Positions 28,839 to 38,022 of a stretch of 64,000 bases of DNA are shown piece by piece. This stretch comes from a virus: the IMG/VR virus record IMGVR_UViG_3300028091_000005, positions 1 to 64,000 of that record, one strand, 5' to 3'. The notes beneath the pieces were generated by a model. The model was not told where the DNA came from. It ran no database searches and saw only the letters and a list, made by a program, of their open reading frames with translations. Numbering within the stretch: position 1 is the first letter of the stretch; every line of letters starts with the position of its first letter. Position numbers and translations under genes: made by a program.

Positions 28839-30153
28839 TAAAATATTAGAATTAGTAGAACAACATTATAAAGAACGTCAGGAATCCCGTACCTGGACTG
28901 CGGGTCGAGATTTTGTAAACTATGCTGGCGCCTACTACGATCAGGAGGAATATCTAGCAGGTGTCAAAAGCCTACTTAGTGGCTGGTTGGCAATGGGTAA
29001 TGAAAGTTTAAAATTTGAACGACAGTTCCCCAAACAGTTTGGAAAAAAACTTGGTATAGTTACTAATTCAGGTAGCAGCAGTAACCTATTAATGATGGCA
29101 AGTCTTACCAGCAAACGTGGATACAATTTACCTAAAGGCACCAAGGTTCTTATGCCTATTGCAGGTTTTCCTACTACACTAAACCCTACATTGCAAATGG
29201 GTTTTACGCCAGTGTTTGTGGACATAGAGCTTGATACTCTCAACCTAGATCTTGATCAGGTGGAGGCTGCACTTAAACAAAATCCTGATATTAGAGTCAT
29301 TACCTTTGCGCACGTACTGGGAAATCCTCCCAATATGGATAGAGTAATGGAAATAGTTAAAAAATATGATCTTATTCTATTAGAAGATTGCTGCGATGCT
29401 CTAGGAAGTACCTATAGAGAGAAACCACTGGGTAGTTATGGTCTTATGGCTAGTTGTAGTTTTTATCCTGCTCACCATATGACTATGGGCGAAGGTGGTT
29501 ATGTAGCCACTGATGATCCCGAACAAGATATTATTTTAAGAAGTTTTAGAGAATGGGGTCGCGGCTGTTATTGTGTGGGACCTGAAGCTAATAAACTAAA
29601 ATGTGGCACTTGTGGAACTAGATTTAAAAATTGGATACCCACTATGCCGGATGAAATTTTTGATCACAAATATGTATATGATGAGATTGGATACAATCTT
29701 AAGCCAATCGAACTACAGTGTGCAATGGGCATCAAACAACTGGATAAGTTGCCGGAAATACACGCACTACGTAGACGAAACTACCAACTATTATTTTCCA
29801 TATACGAGAAATATGAAGAATATTTTCATCTTCCTAGAGCTCAGGAACACAGCGACCCCAGCTGGTTTGCTTTTCCACTAACAGTAAGATCAAACGCTCC
29901 GTTTACTCGTGCGGATATAGTTGACTACCTGGAAGAAAAATTGATTCAGACTAGACCCTACTTCGCTGGTAACATTATGTTGCAACCAGCTTACAGTCAT
30001 TTAATGGATCAAAATTTAGCAAAAAATAATTTCCCCAATGCAACACTAGCAATGACCAACACCTACTTCCACGGCACTAGCCCGGTAATCACTCCCGAGC
30101 AGATTGCCTATATTGGAGAAGTAGTAGACGGATTTATGAGTCTGTTCAATTAA
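28819..30153 (+). CDS. E1/RfbH-type PLP and iron-sulfur 3-dehydrase
   Basis: 444 residues of the DegT/DnrJ/EryC1/StrS fold. At the place of the Schiff-base Lys is His: SFYPAHHMTMGEGG (H220), the hallmark of CDP-4-keto-6-deoxyglucose 3-dehydrase (E1/RfbH/DdhC) and ColD. The cluster C250-x-C252...C262-x2-C265 corresponds to the 2Fe-2S ligands of E1. E1 removes the C3 hydroxyl by a radical mechanism with a flavin/Fe-S reductase (E3), not seen here. DHKYVYDEIGYNLK is also RfbH-like. Gives the 3,6-dideoxy-4-keto intermediate. Confidence 0.85.
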   Translation: MTTPTLDKILELVEQHYKERQESRTWTAGRDFVNYAGAYYDQEEYLAGVKSLLSGWLAMGNESLKFERQFPKQFGKKLGIVTNSGSSSNLLMMASLTSKRGYNLPKGTKVLMPIAGFPTTLNPTLQMGFTPVFVDIELDTLNLDLDQVEAALKQNPDIRVITFAHVLGNPPNMDRVMEIVKKYDLILLEDCCDALGSTYREKPLGSYGLMASCSFYPAHHMTMGEGGYVATDDPEQDIILRSFREWGRGCYCVGPEANKLKCGTCGTRFKNWIPTMPDEIFDHKYVYDEIGYNLKPIELQCAMGIKQLDKLPEIHALRRRNYQLLFSIYEKYEEYFHLPRAQEHSDPSWFAFPLTVRSNAPFTRADIVDYLEEKLIQTRPYFAGNIMLQPAYSHLMDQNLAKNNFPNATLAMTNTYFHGTSPVITPEQIAYIGEVVDGFMSLFN

Positions 30154-30168
30154 TTACAGAGGAACACT

Positions 30169-31929
30169 ATGAGAGGCGATCAATACGTAGCACAATTTTT
30201 AAAAGCAATTAATAGCAACAAGGTATTTTTAGTACAGGGCGGAGCTTGTGCCTTTATGCTAGATGCAGTGGGCGAAACACCTGGAATGAGTTATGTGGCC
30301 TTCCAGCACGAACAGGCAGCGGCTATGGCGGCTGATGCACTCTGGCGAACCAGCGGCCAGCTGGGGGTGACATTCTGCACCAGCGGACCAGGCGCAAGTA
30401 ATCTATTAACAGGCATCGCCTGCGGCTACTACGATAGCATACCCAGCCTACATATCTGTGGTCAGGTGAACGGTAAAGAGGTAGCACAGTATAAAGGTGC
30501 CAAAGTAAGACAGGCTGGATTCCAGCAGATGGACATTGTAAGTATGGCCAAGCCTGTATGTAACTATGCCGTGGCAGTGACCAAGGCCAGTGAGCTACCA
30601 CTTGCTCTTAAAACTGCTGTGGAACAGGCGTTTACTGGCAGAATGGGACCAGTGTTAGTGGACATTCCTATGGACATACAGACGGAAGACATAGGCACAG
30701 ATGAAATATTGTTACCAGAAATTAAAGTTCCCAGTATTGCAGATGATCAAACACAAATTATTGCTAATAGCGTAAATGAATTTTTCCAGTCAGGTCAAAG
30801 GCCCTTGGTTGTATTAGGAGCTGGTGTTGAACTAGCAGGCAGACAACAAGAGATGGTAGACTGGTTACAGAAAACTCGAACACCGTTCGTGGCCAGCTGG
30901 AGTGCTCTAAATATTTTTGATCATAGTATGCCTAACTATCTAGGTCATTTTGGTGTCTACGGTAACCGTGGTGGTAACTATGTAATACAAAACGCAGATC
31001 GCATTCTGGTATTAGGCAGCAGACTGGATAATCGTCAGACTTCAGGCAACGTGGATAATTTTGCGCCCAGTGCTAAACTAATGGCCCTGGATATTGACGG
31101 CGAAGAATTAATAAAGTATCCTGATAGATTTACAGGTATACAAGTTAACCTTACACACCTTGATAAAATTTTACCTAATGTTGCTGCGCCAGAAGCTAGT
31201 TCAGACTGGCTGGAATATACTAATAGAATTAGAGAAAAATATCTAAACACCGATATTAGTCAGGAAAGTGAAAAATATAACAGTCTTAATCCCTACAGTG
31301 TAGTTAGAAAGATAACTAGTCTGCTTGATGATGATGCGCACATCTTTGCTGATGCTGGTGCCAACCACGTTTGGCTCTATCAGATGTGGAATCGTAAAGG
31401 TAGACAAAAATTATTTACTAGTAGCGGTCACTATGCAATGGGTTACAGTCTACCTGCTGCTATTGGTAGCCTAATAGGAAATCCTGAAGTTCAGGCAGTC
31501 AGTTTTAATGGTGATGGTGGTGTACAGATGAACATACAGGAACTACAGACTGCAAGAGAATATGGTCTAGACATCAAAGTGGTGGTATTTAATAACCAGG
31601 GTCTGGGTATGATACGTCAATTCCAGAATAGTTATATGGGTGGACGCCATCACGCCACCACACAGGGTCAGGGACCAGGTGTTCCTGATTTTGAAAAACT
31701 AGCTGCCGCCTACGGTATGAAATATACCAAGGTTGTGGACCTTAAGCAATTAGACAGTGACTTATTCCAGCAAGGTTCAAGATTAATAGAATGTGTGATT
31801 GACCAACGAGTGCTTATTGAACCCAAATTGGAAATGGGAAGACCAATTAATGATCAGTTCCCCTACGTCACTGACGAAGAATTTTTAGAAAACAACCAAT
31901 TTGTGGAATACACCCACAGAAAAAAATAA
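30169..31929 (+). CDS. Thiamine-diphosphate enzyme, acetolactate synthase-like (YerE-type candidate)
   Basis: 586 residues. Catalytic Glu48 in FQHEQAAAMAAD, three-domain ALS fold and the TPP-Mg motif GDGGVQMNIQEL...VVFNNQG (about 445-475). ALS-like enzymes join a two-carbon unit from pyruvate to an acceptor. In yersiniose synthesis the ALS homologue YerE attaches it to C4 of CDP-3,6-dideoxy-4-keto-glucose, the product of the pathway encoded just upstream, so a branched-sugar role is more likely than branched-chain amino acid synthesis. Fifteen bases separate it from the 3-dehydrase gene; ribosome binding site AGAGGA. Confidence 0.75.
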   Translation: MRGDQYVAQFLKAINSNKVFLVQGGACAFMLDAVGETPGMSYVAFQHEQAAAMAADALWRTSGQLGVTFCTSGPGASNLLTGIACGYYDSIPSLHICGQVNGKEVAQYKGAKVRQAGFQQMDIVSMAKPVCNYAVAVTKASELPLALKTAVEQAFTGRMGPVLVDIPMDIQTEDIGTDEILLPEIKVPSIADDQTQIIANSVNEFFQSGQRPLVVLGAGVELAGRQQEMVDWLQKTRTPFVASWSALNIFDHSMPNYLGHFGVYGNRGGNYVIQNADRILVLGSRLDNRQTSGNVDNFAPSAKLMALDIDGEELIKYPDRFTGIQVNLTHLDKILPNVAAPEASSDWLEYTNRIREKYLNTDISQESEKYNSLNPYSVVRKITSLLDDDAHIFADAGANHVWLYQMWNRKGRQKLFTSSGHYAMGYSLPAAIGSLIGNPEVQAVSFNGDGGVQMNIQELQTAREYGLDIKVVVFNNQGLGMIRQFQNSYMGGRHHATTQGQGPGVPDFEKLAAAYGMKYTKVVDLKQLDSDLFQQGSRLIECVIDQRVLIEPKLEMGRPINDQFPYVTDEEFLENNQFVEYTHRKK

Positions 31930-31946
31930 ACTGAAGAAATTTCCAC

Positions 31947-31975
31947 TTGCAGTATTGATACTTCTATGTTAATAT
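31947..31975 (+). promoter_or_regulatory. sigma70-type promoter
   Basis: TTGCAG, 17 bases, TAATAT, upstream of the 52-residue gene at 32006. Confidence 0.5.
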
Positions 31976-32005
31976 AGGGGTATCAATCACTTATGGGATT
32001 TTTCT

Positions 32006-32164
32006 ATGTTTGAATCTATCGAAATTCGCAAAGCAGCCAACGGTTTTATTCTAGTAGTGCATACAGAAGATGAAGATCTTGAATACGTTTATGATAGCAG
32101 CCGCAAGGCAATGCGAGTAATTAAACAGTATATTGAAGCTGATACTACTAAAAATTCAGATTAA
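32006..32164 (+). CDS. Small acidic protein (52 aa)
   Basis: MFESIEIRKAANGFILVVHT.. No clear ribosome binding site beyond GGGATT. The EIRKAANGFIL..VYDSSRKAMRVIKQY pattern resembles small proteins found near helicase genes in T4-like marine phages. Function unknown. Confidence 0.6.
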   Translation: MFESIEIRKAANGFILVVHTEDEDLEYVYDSSRKAMRVIKQYIEADTTKNSD

Positions 32165-32215
32165 TAATTTATTAACGTTGCAAATTAAGCAACTTAGTTA
32201 ATAAAATGTTAACAG

Positions 32216-32244
32216 TTGACTTTAACCCCGGGTTCCTGTATTAT
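32216..32244 (+). promoter_or_regulatory. sigma70-type promoter
   Basis: TTGACT, 17 bases, TATTAT, 36 bases before the AAA+ gene. Confidence 0.65.
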
Positions 32245-32280
32245 TACGAAATAAACTAATAACTACCAAGGAGCCTAACT

Positions 32281-33303
32281 ATGAAACCCATTGTGGAAAT
32301 TATTGCTGGCAGCTATCGCGATCAAGACTGTACTGGTATGCAGTTTGAACTAAAACAGCCCTTTACCAACACAGGCAAAAACGCATTTATTGCTGTCAAA
32401 AATGATGGACAGATTCCCGGCGGTCCAAAAGTGATCCGCATTAATGTTAAAGGTCCTATGGACTATCAATTTACAAATGGTAATTTTGTTGTAGAAGACA
32501 ACACCAAGCCCACACAGGCTGCACCAGCTGAGACAGACCAAGAAGCAATAGCTCGTATTCGCGAACGTTTTGAAATCCTGCACGAAATGACCAAGGCTGC
32601 TACTAACGGCGACATTCGTGCTATGATTGTAAGTGGTCCTCCTGGTGTTGGTAAGAGCTTTGGTGTTGAGCAAGAAATTGAAAAAGCCCAACTTATAGAT
32701 CAACTTGCTGGACGTCGCCTACGTGCAGAGGTAGTAAAAGGCAGTGCCAGCCCAATTGGTCTGTATCAAACTCTCTACAAGTATTCAGATTCGAACTGTG
32801 TTATCGTGTTTGATGATTGCGACAGTATCCTACTAGACGACGTCGCACTTAACTTGCTTAAAGGTGCTCTGGATTCCGGTAAGAAGCGCAAGATCAGCTG
32901 GTTGAGCGAGAGCCGTGTACTCAAGGACGAGGGTATCCCCTCAACCTTTGATTTTAAAGGCAGTGTTATCTTTATCACTAACCTTAAGTTTGACAAGATG
33001 AAATCGCAAAAACTGCGTGATCACTTGGATGCACTGCAATCACGTTGCCACTATCTGGATCTTACCCTGGATACTCAGCGTGACAAAATCCTGCGTATTA
33101 AGCAGATTGCAGGTGACGGTGTATTGTTTGATGGTTATGATTTCAGCAAAGATGAACAGGAAGAAATCATTGAGTATATGGATGAAACCAAGGACAATCT
33201 GCGCGAACTAAGTCTGCGTATGGCTCTCAAGATTGCTGACCTCCGCAAGAGCTTCCCTAATAAATGGAAGGCAATGGCTAATACTACCTGTGTCAAGGTA
33301 TAA
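32281..33303 (+). CDS. AAA+ ATPase
   Basis: 340 residues. An N-terminal domain of about 80 residues and a Gln/Pro/Thr linker precede the AAA+ core: Walker A GPPGVGKS (about 120-127), Walker B VIVFDDCD (about 177-184), sensor 1 VIFITNL and an arginine-finger region around SQKLRDHLDALQSR. This kind of single AAA+ protein is conserved in T4-like marine phages; a role in DNA transactions is assumed, not shown. Ribosome binding site AAGGAG and its own promoter. Confidence 0.75.
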   Translation: MKPIVEIIAGSYRDQDCTGMQFELKQPFTNTGKNAFIAVKNDGQIPGGPKVIRINVKGPMDYQFTNGNFVVEDNTKPTQAAPAETDQEAIARIRERFEILHEMTKAATNGDIRAMIVSGPPGVGKSFGVEQEIEKAQLIDQLAGRRLRAEVVKGSASPIGLYQTLYKYSDSNCVIVFDDCDSILLDDVALNLLKGALDSGKKRKISWLSESRVLKDEGIPSTFDFKGSVIFITNLKFDKMKSQKLRDHLDALQSRCHYLDLTLDTQRDKILRIKQIAGDGVLFDGYDFSKDEQEEIIEYMDETKDNLRELSLRMALKIADLRKSFPNKWKAMANTTCVKV

Positions 33304-33304
33304 T

Positions 33305-33502
33305 ATGGCAACAGATTCTCTTTTGTTAACAAAAGAACAAATAAAAAAGATGGCCCAGCTTGTGGAACGATTTCCTGAGATAGATGATTATACTCTGGAA
33401 ATAGATAACAGCTCGGGTATTGGGCCAAGCTACACAATTAAGTTTTCTTTATATCTGGACGATGATTTTAGGGTAGATATTACAGATGTCACAACCTGGT
33501 AA
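33305..33502 (+). CDS. Hypothetical protein (65 aa)
   Basis: MATDSLLLTKEQIKKMAQLV.., starts two bases after the AAA+ stop. Acidic alpha+beta protein. Overlaps the next gene by 17 bases. Confidence 0.6.
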   Translation: MATDSLLLTKEQIKKMAQLVERFPEIDDYTLEIDNSSGIGPSYTIKFSLYLDDDFRVDITDVTTW

Positions 33503-33677
33503 AATATCGAGAGACAGATTGGATCAAATCCTAATGTCTATGCTAGGCAGCAAGGATCTAGTAGAACGTTGGTGGACCACGCCCAATAGGGCTTTTGAAA
33601 TGCAACCGCCTGAACTAGCTGATCCTGCATTAGTAAAAGATTATATCATCTGGCACGCCTACTGTGCGGGTGGTTAG
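33486..33677 (+). CDS. Small protein with antitoxin-C-terminal-like motif (63 aa)
   Basis: Contains RWWTTPNRAFEMQPPELAD, similar to the W-x-x-x-PN-x-x-F-x-x-x-x-P-x-E-L motif of the Xre/MbcA antitoxin C-terminal domain, and also conserved in T4-like phages. No toxin gene is next to it, so a toxin-antitoxin role is only a resemblance. Confidence 0.55.
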   Translation: MSQPGKISRDRLDQILMSMLGSKDLVERWWTTPNRAFEMQPPELADPALVKDYIIWHAYCAGG

Positions 33678-33737
33678 GTTTCAGACCTAAAGGTCTGGGT
33701 CTGCTGATTTTCAGTTAGCTCCTGCGGCGGACCTTAC

Positions 33738-33769
33738 AAACCCTGTCTAAATTAGACAGGGTTTTTTTT
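33738..33769 (+). terminator. Rho-independent terminator
   Basis: AACCCTGTCTA/TAGACAGGGTT stem with a short loop and a run of eight T. A second small hairpin CAGACCT/AGGTCTG lies at 33682-33697. Confidence 0.9.
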
Positions 33770-33796
33770 GACTTGTAAATCTAGATGTTGTATAAT
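33768..33796 (+). promoter_or_regulatory. sigma70-type promoter
   Basis: TTGACT, 17 bases, TATAAT, five bases before the ATG at 33802. The transcript would be nearly leaderless at the first ATG. The promoter overlaps the end of the terminator T-run. Confidence 0.6.
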
Positions 33797-33801
33797 GAAT
33801 T

Positions 33802-34884
33802 ATGAAAAATACATTTCCCTACGTTGAGCATTATATCGAATTTTTGGGCGGGTATCGTGATGCCAGCGGCGCACTCTACGGTCTGTTCAATCAACAGCAA
33901 CCTCCCATAAATCTGGCCCGGTACGACGTTAATATTGTTGAGAGCCTAGCTTGTCAGACTTCGGAAACAAAACTAGGTTACACTGACCGTCAGGCTGATC
34001 TAGCTAGGAAACTGGTCAGCAAGTACAAAAAACAATTAAGTAACCTACCTACTCCTATAATTGCCCCAGGACTGGAAGAAACTCTAGATTACAGAATGCC
34101 CATACGTCAGATTGATCGTAGACGTAGAGTTTTCATAGAACAAGATAAATTTATTTTAAAGTTTCCCTTTGACAGCGAACTAATCAACGCTCTTAAGAAA
34201 CAACTCAAAGAAGGTCAAGGCACAGGTAAATGGAACGACGAGGAAAAGACCTGGGCCCTTGGTATGACTGAAAGTACTCTTAACTGGATCTTGGCTGTCA
34301 AAGACATATATAACTTTGAGACTAGTGATGACATAGATAAACTAGCACAGGCTATGCTAGAACGCGAACGCACACCCTACAAACTAGAACTTAGACTAGT
34401 AAATGATAAACTAGTGATTACTAATGCTGCCACTAGTCTAATAGAATATATAAACGAAAACCTAGGAGGGCTAGACTTGAATAATCTAGTTAGGTTGGTG
34501 GATTATAGCAGTGTGCTAGGCTACTCTGTGGATACTAGCCTAGTAGAAAGATTAAATATTGACAAGGAGTTTATACCCTGGTTAGTCAATAAAACAATCA
34601 AGCTTGATAAAGACCTAGAAGAAGCACAGGCACTTGACAAAGTTATAGAATATGCTAGACTGACTAATAGATTGCCAGTGTATCTTTACCAAGGACAGAC
34701 CAAGATTAAAAAGAACACAGATGGTAAAGACTTGGTCTACCTGGACAGAGATAGCGAAGCCACTATAGAGCCTAGATTGCTAGTTACTACCACTACCTTT
34801 ATGATAGGCCACAAACGTGCTCGTTGGTTACAGAGCGCAGAAAAGATTGCCATAATAAACAATGCAAGCCACACTACAGATTAA
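33802..34884 (+). CDS. HARP-like domain protein
   Basis: 360 residues. Residues about 110-165 (RRVFIEQDKFILKFPFDSEL..KWNDEEKTWAL) resemble the HARP domain of SMARCAL1-type annealing helicases, where it binds branched DNA (F..dpeLv..lk....rWd.e.ktW). No helicase motifs are present here, but the next gene, overlapping by 23 bases, is the UvsW helicase. The pair may be a split annealing helicase. Family resemblance by eye only. Confidence 0.5.
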   Translation: MKNTFPYVEHYIEFLGGYRDASGALYGLFNQQQPPINLARYDVNIVESLACQTSETKLGYTDRQADLARKLVSKYKKQLSNLPTPIIAPGLEETLDYRMPIRQIDRRRRVFIEQDKFILKFPFDSELINALKKQLKEGQGTGKWNDEEKTWALGMTESTLNWILAVKDIYNFETSDDIDKLAQAMLERERTPYKLELRLVNDKLVITNAATSLIEYINENLGGLDLNNLVRLVDYSSVLGYSVDTSLVERLNIDKEFIPWLVNKTIKLDKDLEEAQALDKVIEYARLTNRLPVYLYQGQTKIKKNTDGKDLVYLDRDSEATIEPRLLVTTTTFMIGHKRARWLQSAEKIAIINNASHTTD

Positions 34885-36373
34885 CGACGAAGTAAATGTA
34901 AAAATACAGGGACTAGATCTTAAACATAGAAAATATCTTTCGGACAAGTACAAGTTCGAAATTCCCGGTGCCAGGTATCTCCCTGTGGTACGTCTAGGAC
35001 GCTGGGATGGCAAGGTAAGTTATTTTCAGTTAGGTGGCACTACCTACATTAACTTACTGCCCGAGATACTGCCCTATCTAGATGATCAGGGCTATGATAT
35101 TGAAATCAATGACACTAGAGAATACAATACTAAGTTCAACTTTCCCAGATTTGATAGTGATACCTTTGCCAACAAAACCTGGCCTCAGGGTCATCCACAG
35201 GCCGGACAGCCCATAACCTTCCGCGACTATCAAGTAGAAATAATCAATAACTTTTTAGAAAATCCACAGAGTGTTCAGGAGATAGCTACGGGTGCTGGCA
35301 AGACCTTGATCACTGCTGCTCTCAGTAAGACGGTGGAATCGCAGGGGCGCAGCATTGTCATTGTGCCCAATAAAAGTCTAGTAGCACAGACCGAGGCAGA
35401 TTACATTAATCTAGGTCTTGATGTAGGAGTCTATTACGGAGAAAGAAAAGAACTAGCACACAGGCACGTTATCTGTACCTGGCAGAGTATCAATGTTCTA
35501 ATTAAAAATAGTCAGGGTAGAAATGCTGAAGACGAACCAGCGAGCCTTAGGTTACTTAAAGATCCCAAAGACTATCTAATAGATGATCTAGCACAAGATG
35601 TTGTTTTAGTTATGGTTGATGAAGTACATCAAGCTAAAGCAGAAGTCCTCAAACAACTTCTTTCTGGTGTTTTTAGTCGTGTGCCTCTACGCTGGGGACT
35701 GACTGGTACTATACCCAAAGAAGATTTCGCTCGTGTAAGTATTCTATGTACACTGGGGCCAGTGGTGGGTCGTCTTAGTGCAAGTGAGCTACAGGAAGCA
35801 GGGCATCTAGCTGACTGCCACGTGAATATATTACAATTACAGGATTACGCAGAGTATTCGGATTATAAATCCGAACTAAATTATCTTACTACTGATACAG
35901 CTCGTATTAAATTTTTGTCTGAATTAATCAATAACATAAAAGACACTGGCAATAGTCTTGTATTAGTGGACAGAATAGAATCCGGCCGGGGAATAGTGGA
36001 AGCACTAAATATGCTGACCCCTGATTCAGCAGTGTTTGTTTCAGGATCCACTAAATCTAAAACTCGACAAGCTGAATATGATGAAATTGCGACTGCTACT
36101 AACAAGATTATTGTGGCGACTTATGGTGTGGCCGCTGTGGGTATTAATATCCCTCGTATTTTTAATCTGGTTCTTCTGGAACCCGGAAAGAGCTTTGTAC
36201 GTGTTATACAGAGTATTGGGCGAGGCATTAGACGAGCTGAGGACAAAGACTTCGTCCAAATCTGGGACTTGACCAGCAGTTGTAGATTTGCCAAACGCCA
36301 TCTAACACAACGTAAAAAGTTTTACACTGAAGCTAACTACCCCTATACCTTTGAAAGAGTGGAATGGAAATAG
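34862..36373 (+). CDS. uvsW: UvsW-like SF2 DNA helicase
   Basis: 503 residues. SF2 motifs: Q-like FRDYQVE, Walker A ATGAGKT (about 141-147), DEVH (motif II, about 245), GLTGTI (motif III), and motif VI QSIGRGIRR. The N-terminal domain (1-110) matches the T4 UvsW layout. In T4 this enzyme unwinds R-loops and branches forks, switching origin- to recombination-dependent replication. Operon with the HARP-like protein. Confidence 0.9.
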   Translation: MQATLQINDEVNVKIQGLDLKHRKYLSDKYKFEIPGARYLPVVRLGRWDGKVSYFQLGGTTYINLLPEILPYLDDQGYDIEINDTREYNTKFNFPRFDSDTFANKTWPQGHPQAGQPITFRDYQVEIINNFLENPQSVQEIATGAGKTLITAALSKTVESQGRSIVIVPNKSLVAQTEADYINLGLDVGVYYGERKELAHRHVICTWQSINVLIKNSQGRNAEDEPASLRLLKDPKDYLIDDLAQDVVLVMVDEVHQAKAEVLKQLLSGVFSRVPLRWGLTGTIPKEDFARVSILCTLGPVVGRLSASELQEAGHLADCHVNILQLQDYAEYSDYKSELNYLTTDTARIKFLSELINNIKDTGNSLVLVDRIESGRGIVEALNMLTPDSAVFVSGSTKSKTRQAEYDEIATATNKIIVATYGVAAVGINIPRIFNLVLLEPGKSFVRVIQSIGRGIRRAEDKDFVQIWDLTSSCRFAKRHLTQRKKFYTEANYPYTFERVEWK

Positions 36374-36407
36374 CTCTTTTAAATTTAAGCAATACACGGA
36401 GAATAAT

Positions 36408-36914
36408 TTGAGAATATTACAACTAGACACTAATGCAGCCTACAGCCTTAATGAAATACCTGAAGAAATTGATGATGTAAGATTCTGTGTTCTAGATAAT
36501 TCTGATCCTCGTAATCCCGATTATTATTATATTCCGCTAATTTTTCTAGAAAGTTTTAATGCACCAGCTCTGGTGCTTCGTATAGGCGAGAATGAAATAA
36601 AAATGCCAGTTGACTGGCAGATATTAATTGGCGAACCTGATCTGGGAGATCTAGAAGTTGTGCCTCTAACTAGTATAAACGATCGAGGATTTAGCGTGTT
36701 CACCTTCAATCCCATCAAGAGTTTTAGGCCGGAATTTAAACCAGTAGAAGTAATGGATATCTATCAGGATGTAAAATGGTATTTTCCTAAACTTAAACCT
36801 GGACAGATGTTGGCAGTGCCCTTGGAAACTGGTGTGGAAAGTCCACTCTGTGCTTTCTTTGTCAAGGATATAAGTAGGCAGAGTGAGATCGTTAATTATA
36901 GTAAGGTATGGTGA
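36408..36914 (+). CDS. Conserved phage protein (168 aa), TTG start
   Basis: TTG at 36408 is preceded by ACGGAG at a good distance. The longer ATG start at 36351 would overlap uvsW and lacks one. Beta-rich, with DVKWYFPKLKPGQMLAVPL near the C-terminus, a segment typical of a conserved protein in the T4-like marine phage replication cluster. Function unknown. Confidence 0.65.
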   Translation: MRILQLDTNAAYSLNEIPEEIDDVRFCVLDNSDPRNPDYYYIPLIFLESFNAPALVLRIGENEIKMPVDWQILIGEPDLGDLEVVPLTSINDRGFSVFTFNPIKSFRPEFKPVEVMDIYQDVKWYFPKLKPGQMLAVPLETGVESPLCAFFVKDISRQSEIVNYSKVW

Positions 36915-36915
36915 T

Positions 36916-37071
36916 ATGAGTAAACTAAGCGAACAGGAATGGCTAGAACGTGTACGTAAAGCTTCTGAACAATATACTTTATCTTTAACTGACGAGGAAG
37001 CAAAATATAATTCAGCTAGAGATTTTGTTAGATGGTTATACGAGCAATGGGGCTATGAATACCGTGGGTAG
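36916..37071 (+). CDS. Small protein (51 aa)
   Basis: MSKLSEQEWLERVRKASEQY.. ending in WLYEQWGYEYRG. Starts two bases after the previous stop, ends inside the next gene (17-base overlap). Conserved-looking, function unknown. Confidence 0.6.
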   Translation: MSKLSEQEWLERVRKASEQYTLSLTDEEAKYNSARDFVRWLYEQWGYEYRG

Positions 37072-37315
37072 TCTTAAACCGGGTGTCACTTACATTTATG
37101 AACGAGTGGGTGGGAGAACCTATGCTCGTGAGATGGGTTCCAAGGAGCGTGTACTAATAGGTGAAGAATACGCACTAAAAATTAATCGCCGAAGAATGGA
37201 ACTTACTGACGAATGGATGCCTATATTAGAACAAGCAGACACCAATCCTGCTTTACAAGAAGCATTGGATCGTGTTAAAGTAATATATGAACTTACAAGG
37301 CAACACAACACCTGA
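37055..37315 (+). CDS. Conserved phage protein (86 aa)
   Basis: From ATG 37055: SLKPGVTYIYERVGGRTYAREMG is a strongly conserved segment of T4-like marine phages. Function unknown. Overlaps neighbours on both sides. Confidence 0.7.
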   Translation: MNTVGSLKPGVTYIYERVGGRTYAREMGSKERVLIGEEYALKINRRRMELTDEWMPILEQADTNPALQEALDRVKVIYELTRQHNT

Positions 37316-37562
37316 TAGTCTGGTCACTGACTTTTGGGATTATCGTCTAGAACGTGACAAATTTTGGACTAGGCTACGTATTTTTCGAGAGGATGCAGTC
37401 AAACAAGATCCTGATCTAGAAAATTTAACCAAACTGCAAGTCTTGTTAGAACAAAATTATGGTGTCAGGATACATTTAAATGATGCAGGATATATTCTAC
37501 CTAGTTATGACATCGTGGACGAAGCAAGCTTTACTATGTTTCTATTAAAATATGACCGATAA
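37287..37562 (+). CDS. Conserved phage protein (91 aa)
   Basis: MNLQGNTTPDSLVTDFWDYR.. Helical, with LENLTKLQVLLEQNYGVRIHL. 29-base overlap upstream and 11-base overlap downstream, so part of a tightly packed operon. Function unknown. Confidence 0.6.
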   Translation: MNLQGNTTPDSLVTDFWDYRLERDKFWTRLRIFREDAVKQDPDLENLTKLQVLLEQNYGVRIHLNDAGYILPSYDIVDEASFTMFLLKYDR

Positions 37563-38022
37563 ATTAAGTATACAAAATGAAATGCGTCAGTTCGATTCCA
37601 AGAACAGAGATTTCTGGGACGAACTCACAGATGAGGAGCGGAAAAAGTTTAGCCCTTTTCTAATGATACGCTGGGGTGCTGGAGTAGAAGGCGGCGCAGA
37701 TATGCAGGAATGGTATATACGTGCTGTCAATGAAAGACTTAATCATAACTTCTTTGAGTTAAGTAAACATCCTAAATTACAATGGCTACTAGCAACCACA
37801 GTTAGCCCGGGACTGGGCTCACAACGGCACTACTGGCAGTCCACAAAAAAACGTGAAGGCACCACCAACAGTAAACTAGTAAAATTCTTGGCTAATCTTC
37901 GTCCTGATTTAAAACAAGATGATGTTGAATTGTTGGCGTCGCTCAATGACATTAAAACTGTAAAAGAATGGGCTAGAAATGCAGGCTACTCAGAACAGGA
38001 CATTAAACGCGAACTTGGCTGA
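37552..38022 (+). CDS. Conserved phage protein, clamp-loader small subunit candidate
   Basis: 156 residues. FSPFLMIRWGAGVEGGADMQEWYIRAVNERLNHNFFELS and HPKLQWLLATTVSPGLG form a strongly conserved block in T4-like marine phages. Position among replication genes and the NxxFFxxxxHPKLQW pattern suggest a gp62-like clamp-loader subunit, but no gp44 is in the window, so this is tentative. Confidence 0.6.
   Translation: MTDKLSIQNEMRQFDSKNRDFWDELTDEERKKFSPFLMIRWGAGVEGGADMQEWYIRAVNERLNHNFFELSKHPKLQWLLATTVSPGLGSQRHYWQSTKKREGTTNSKLVKFLANLRPDLKQDDVELLASLNDIKTVKEWARNAGYSEQDIKRELG

Noticed and set aside
30169-31929. Acetolactate synthase for branched-chain amino acids
   Set aside because: No IlvN-type regulatory or other ilv genes are present, and the operon is a deoxysugar pathway; kept only as an alternative.
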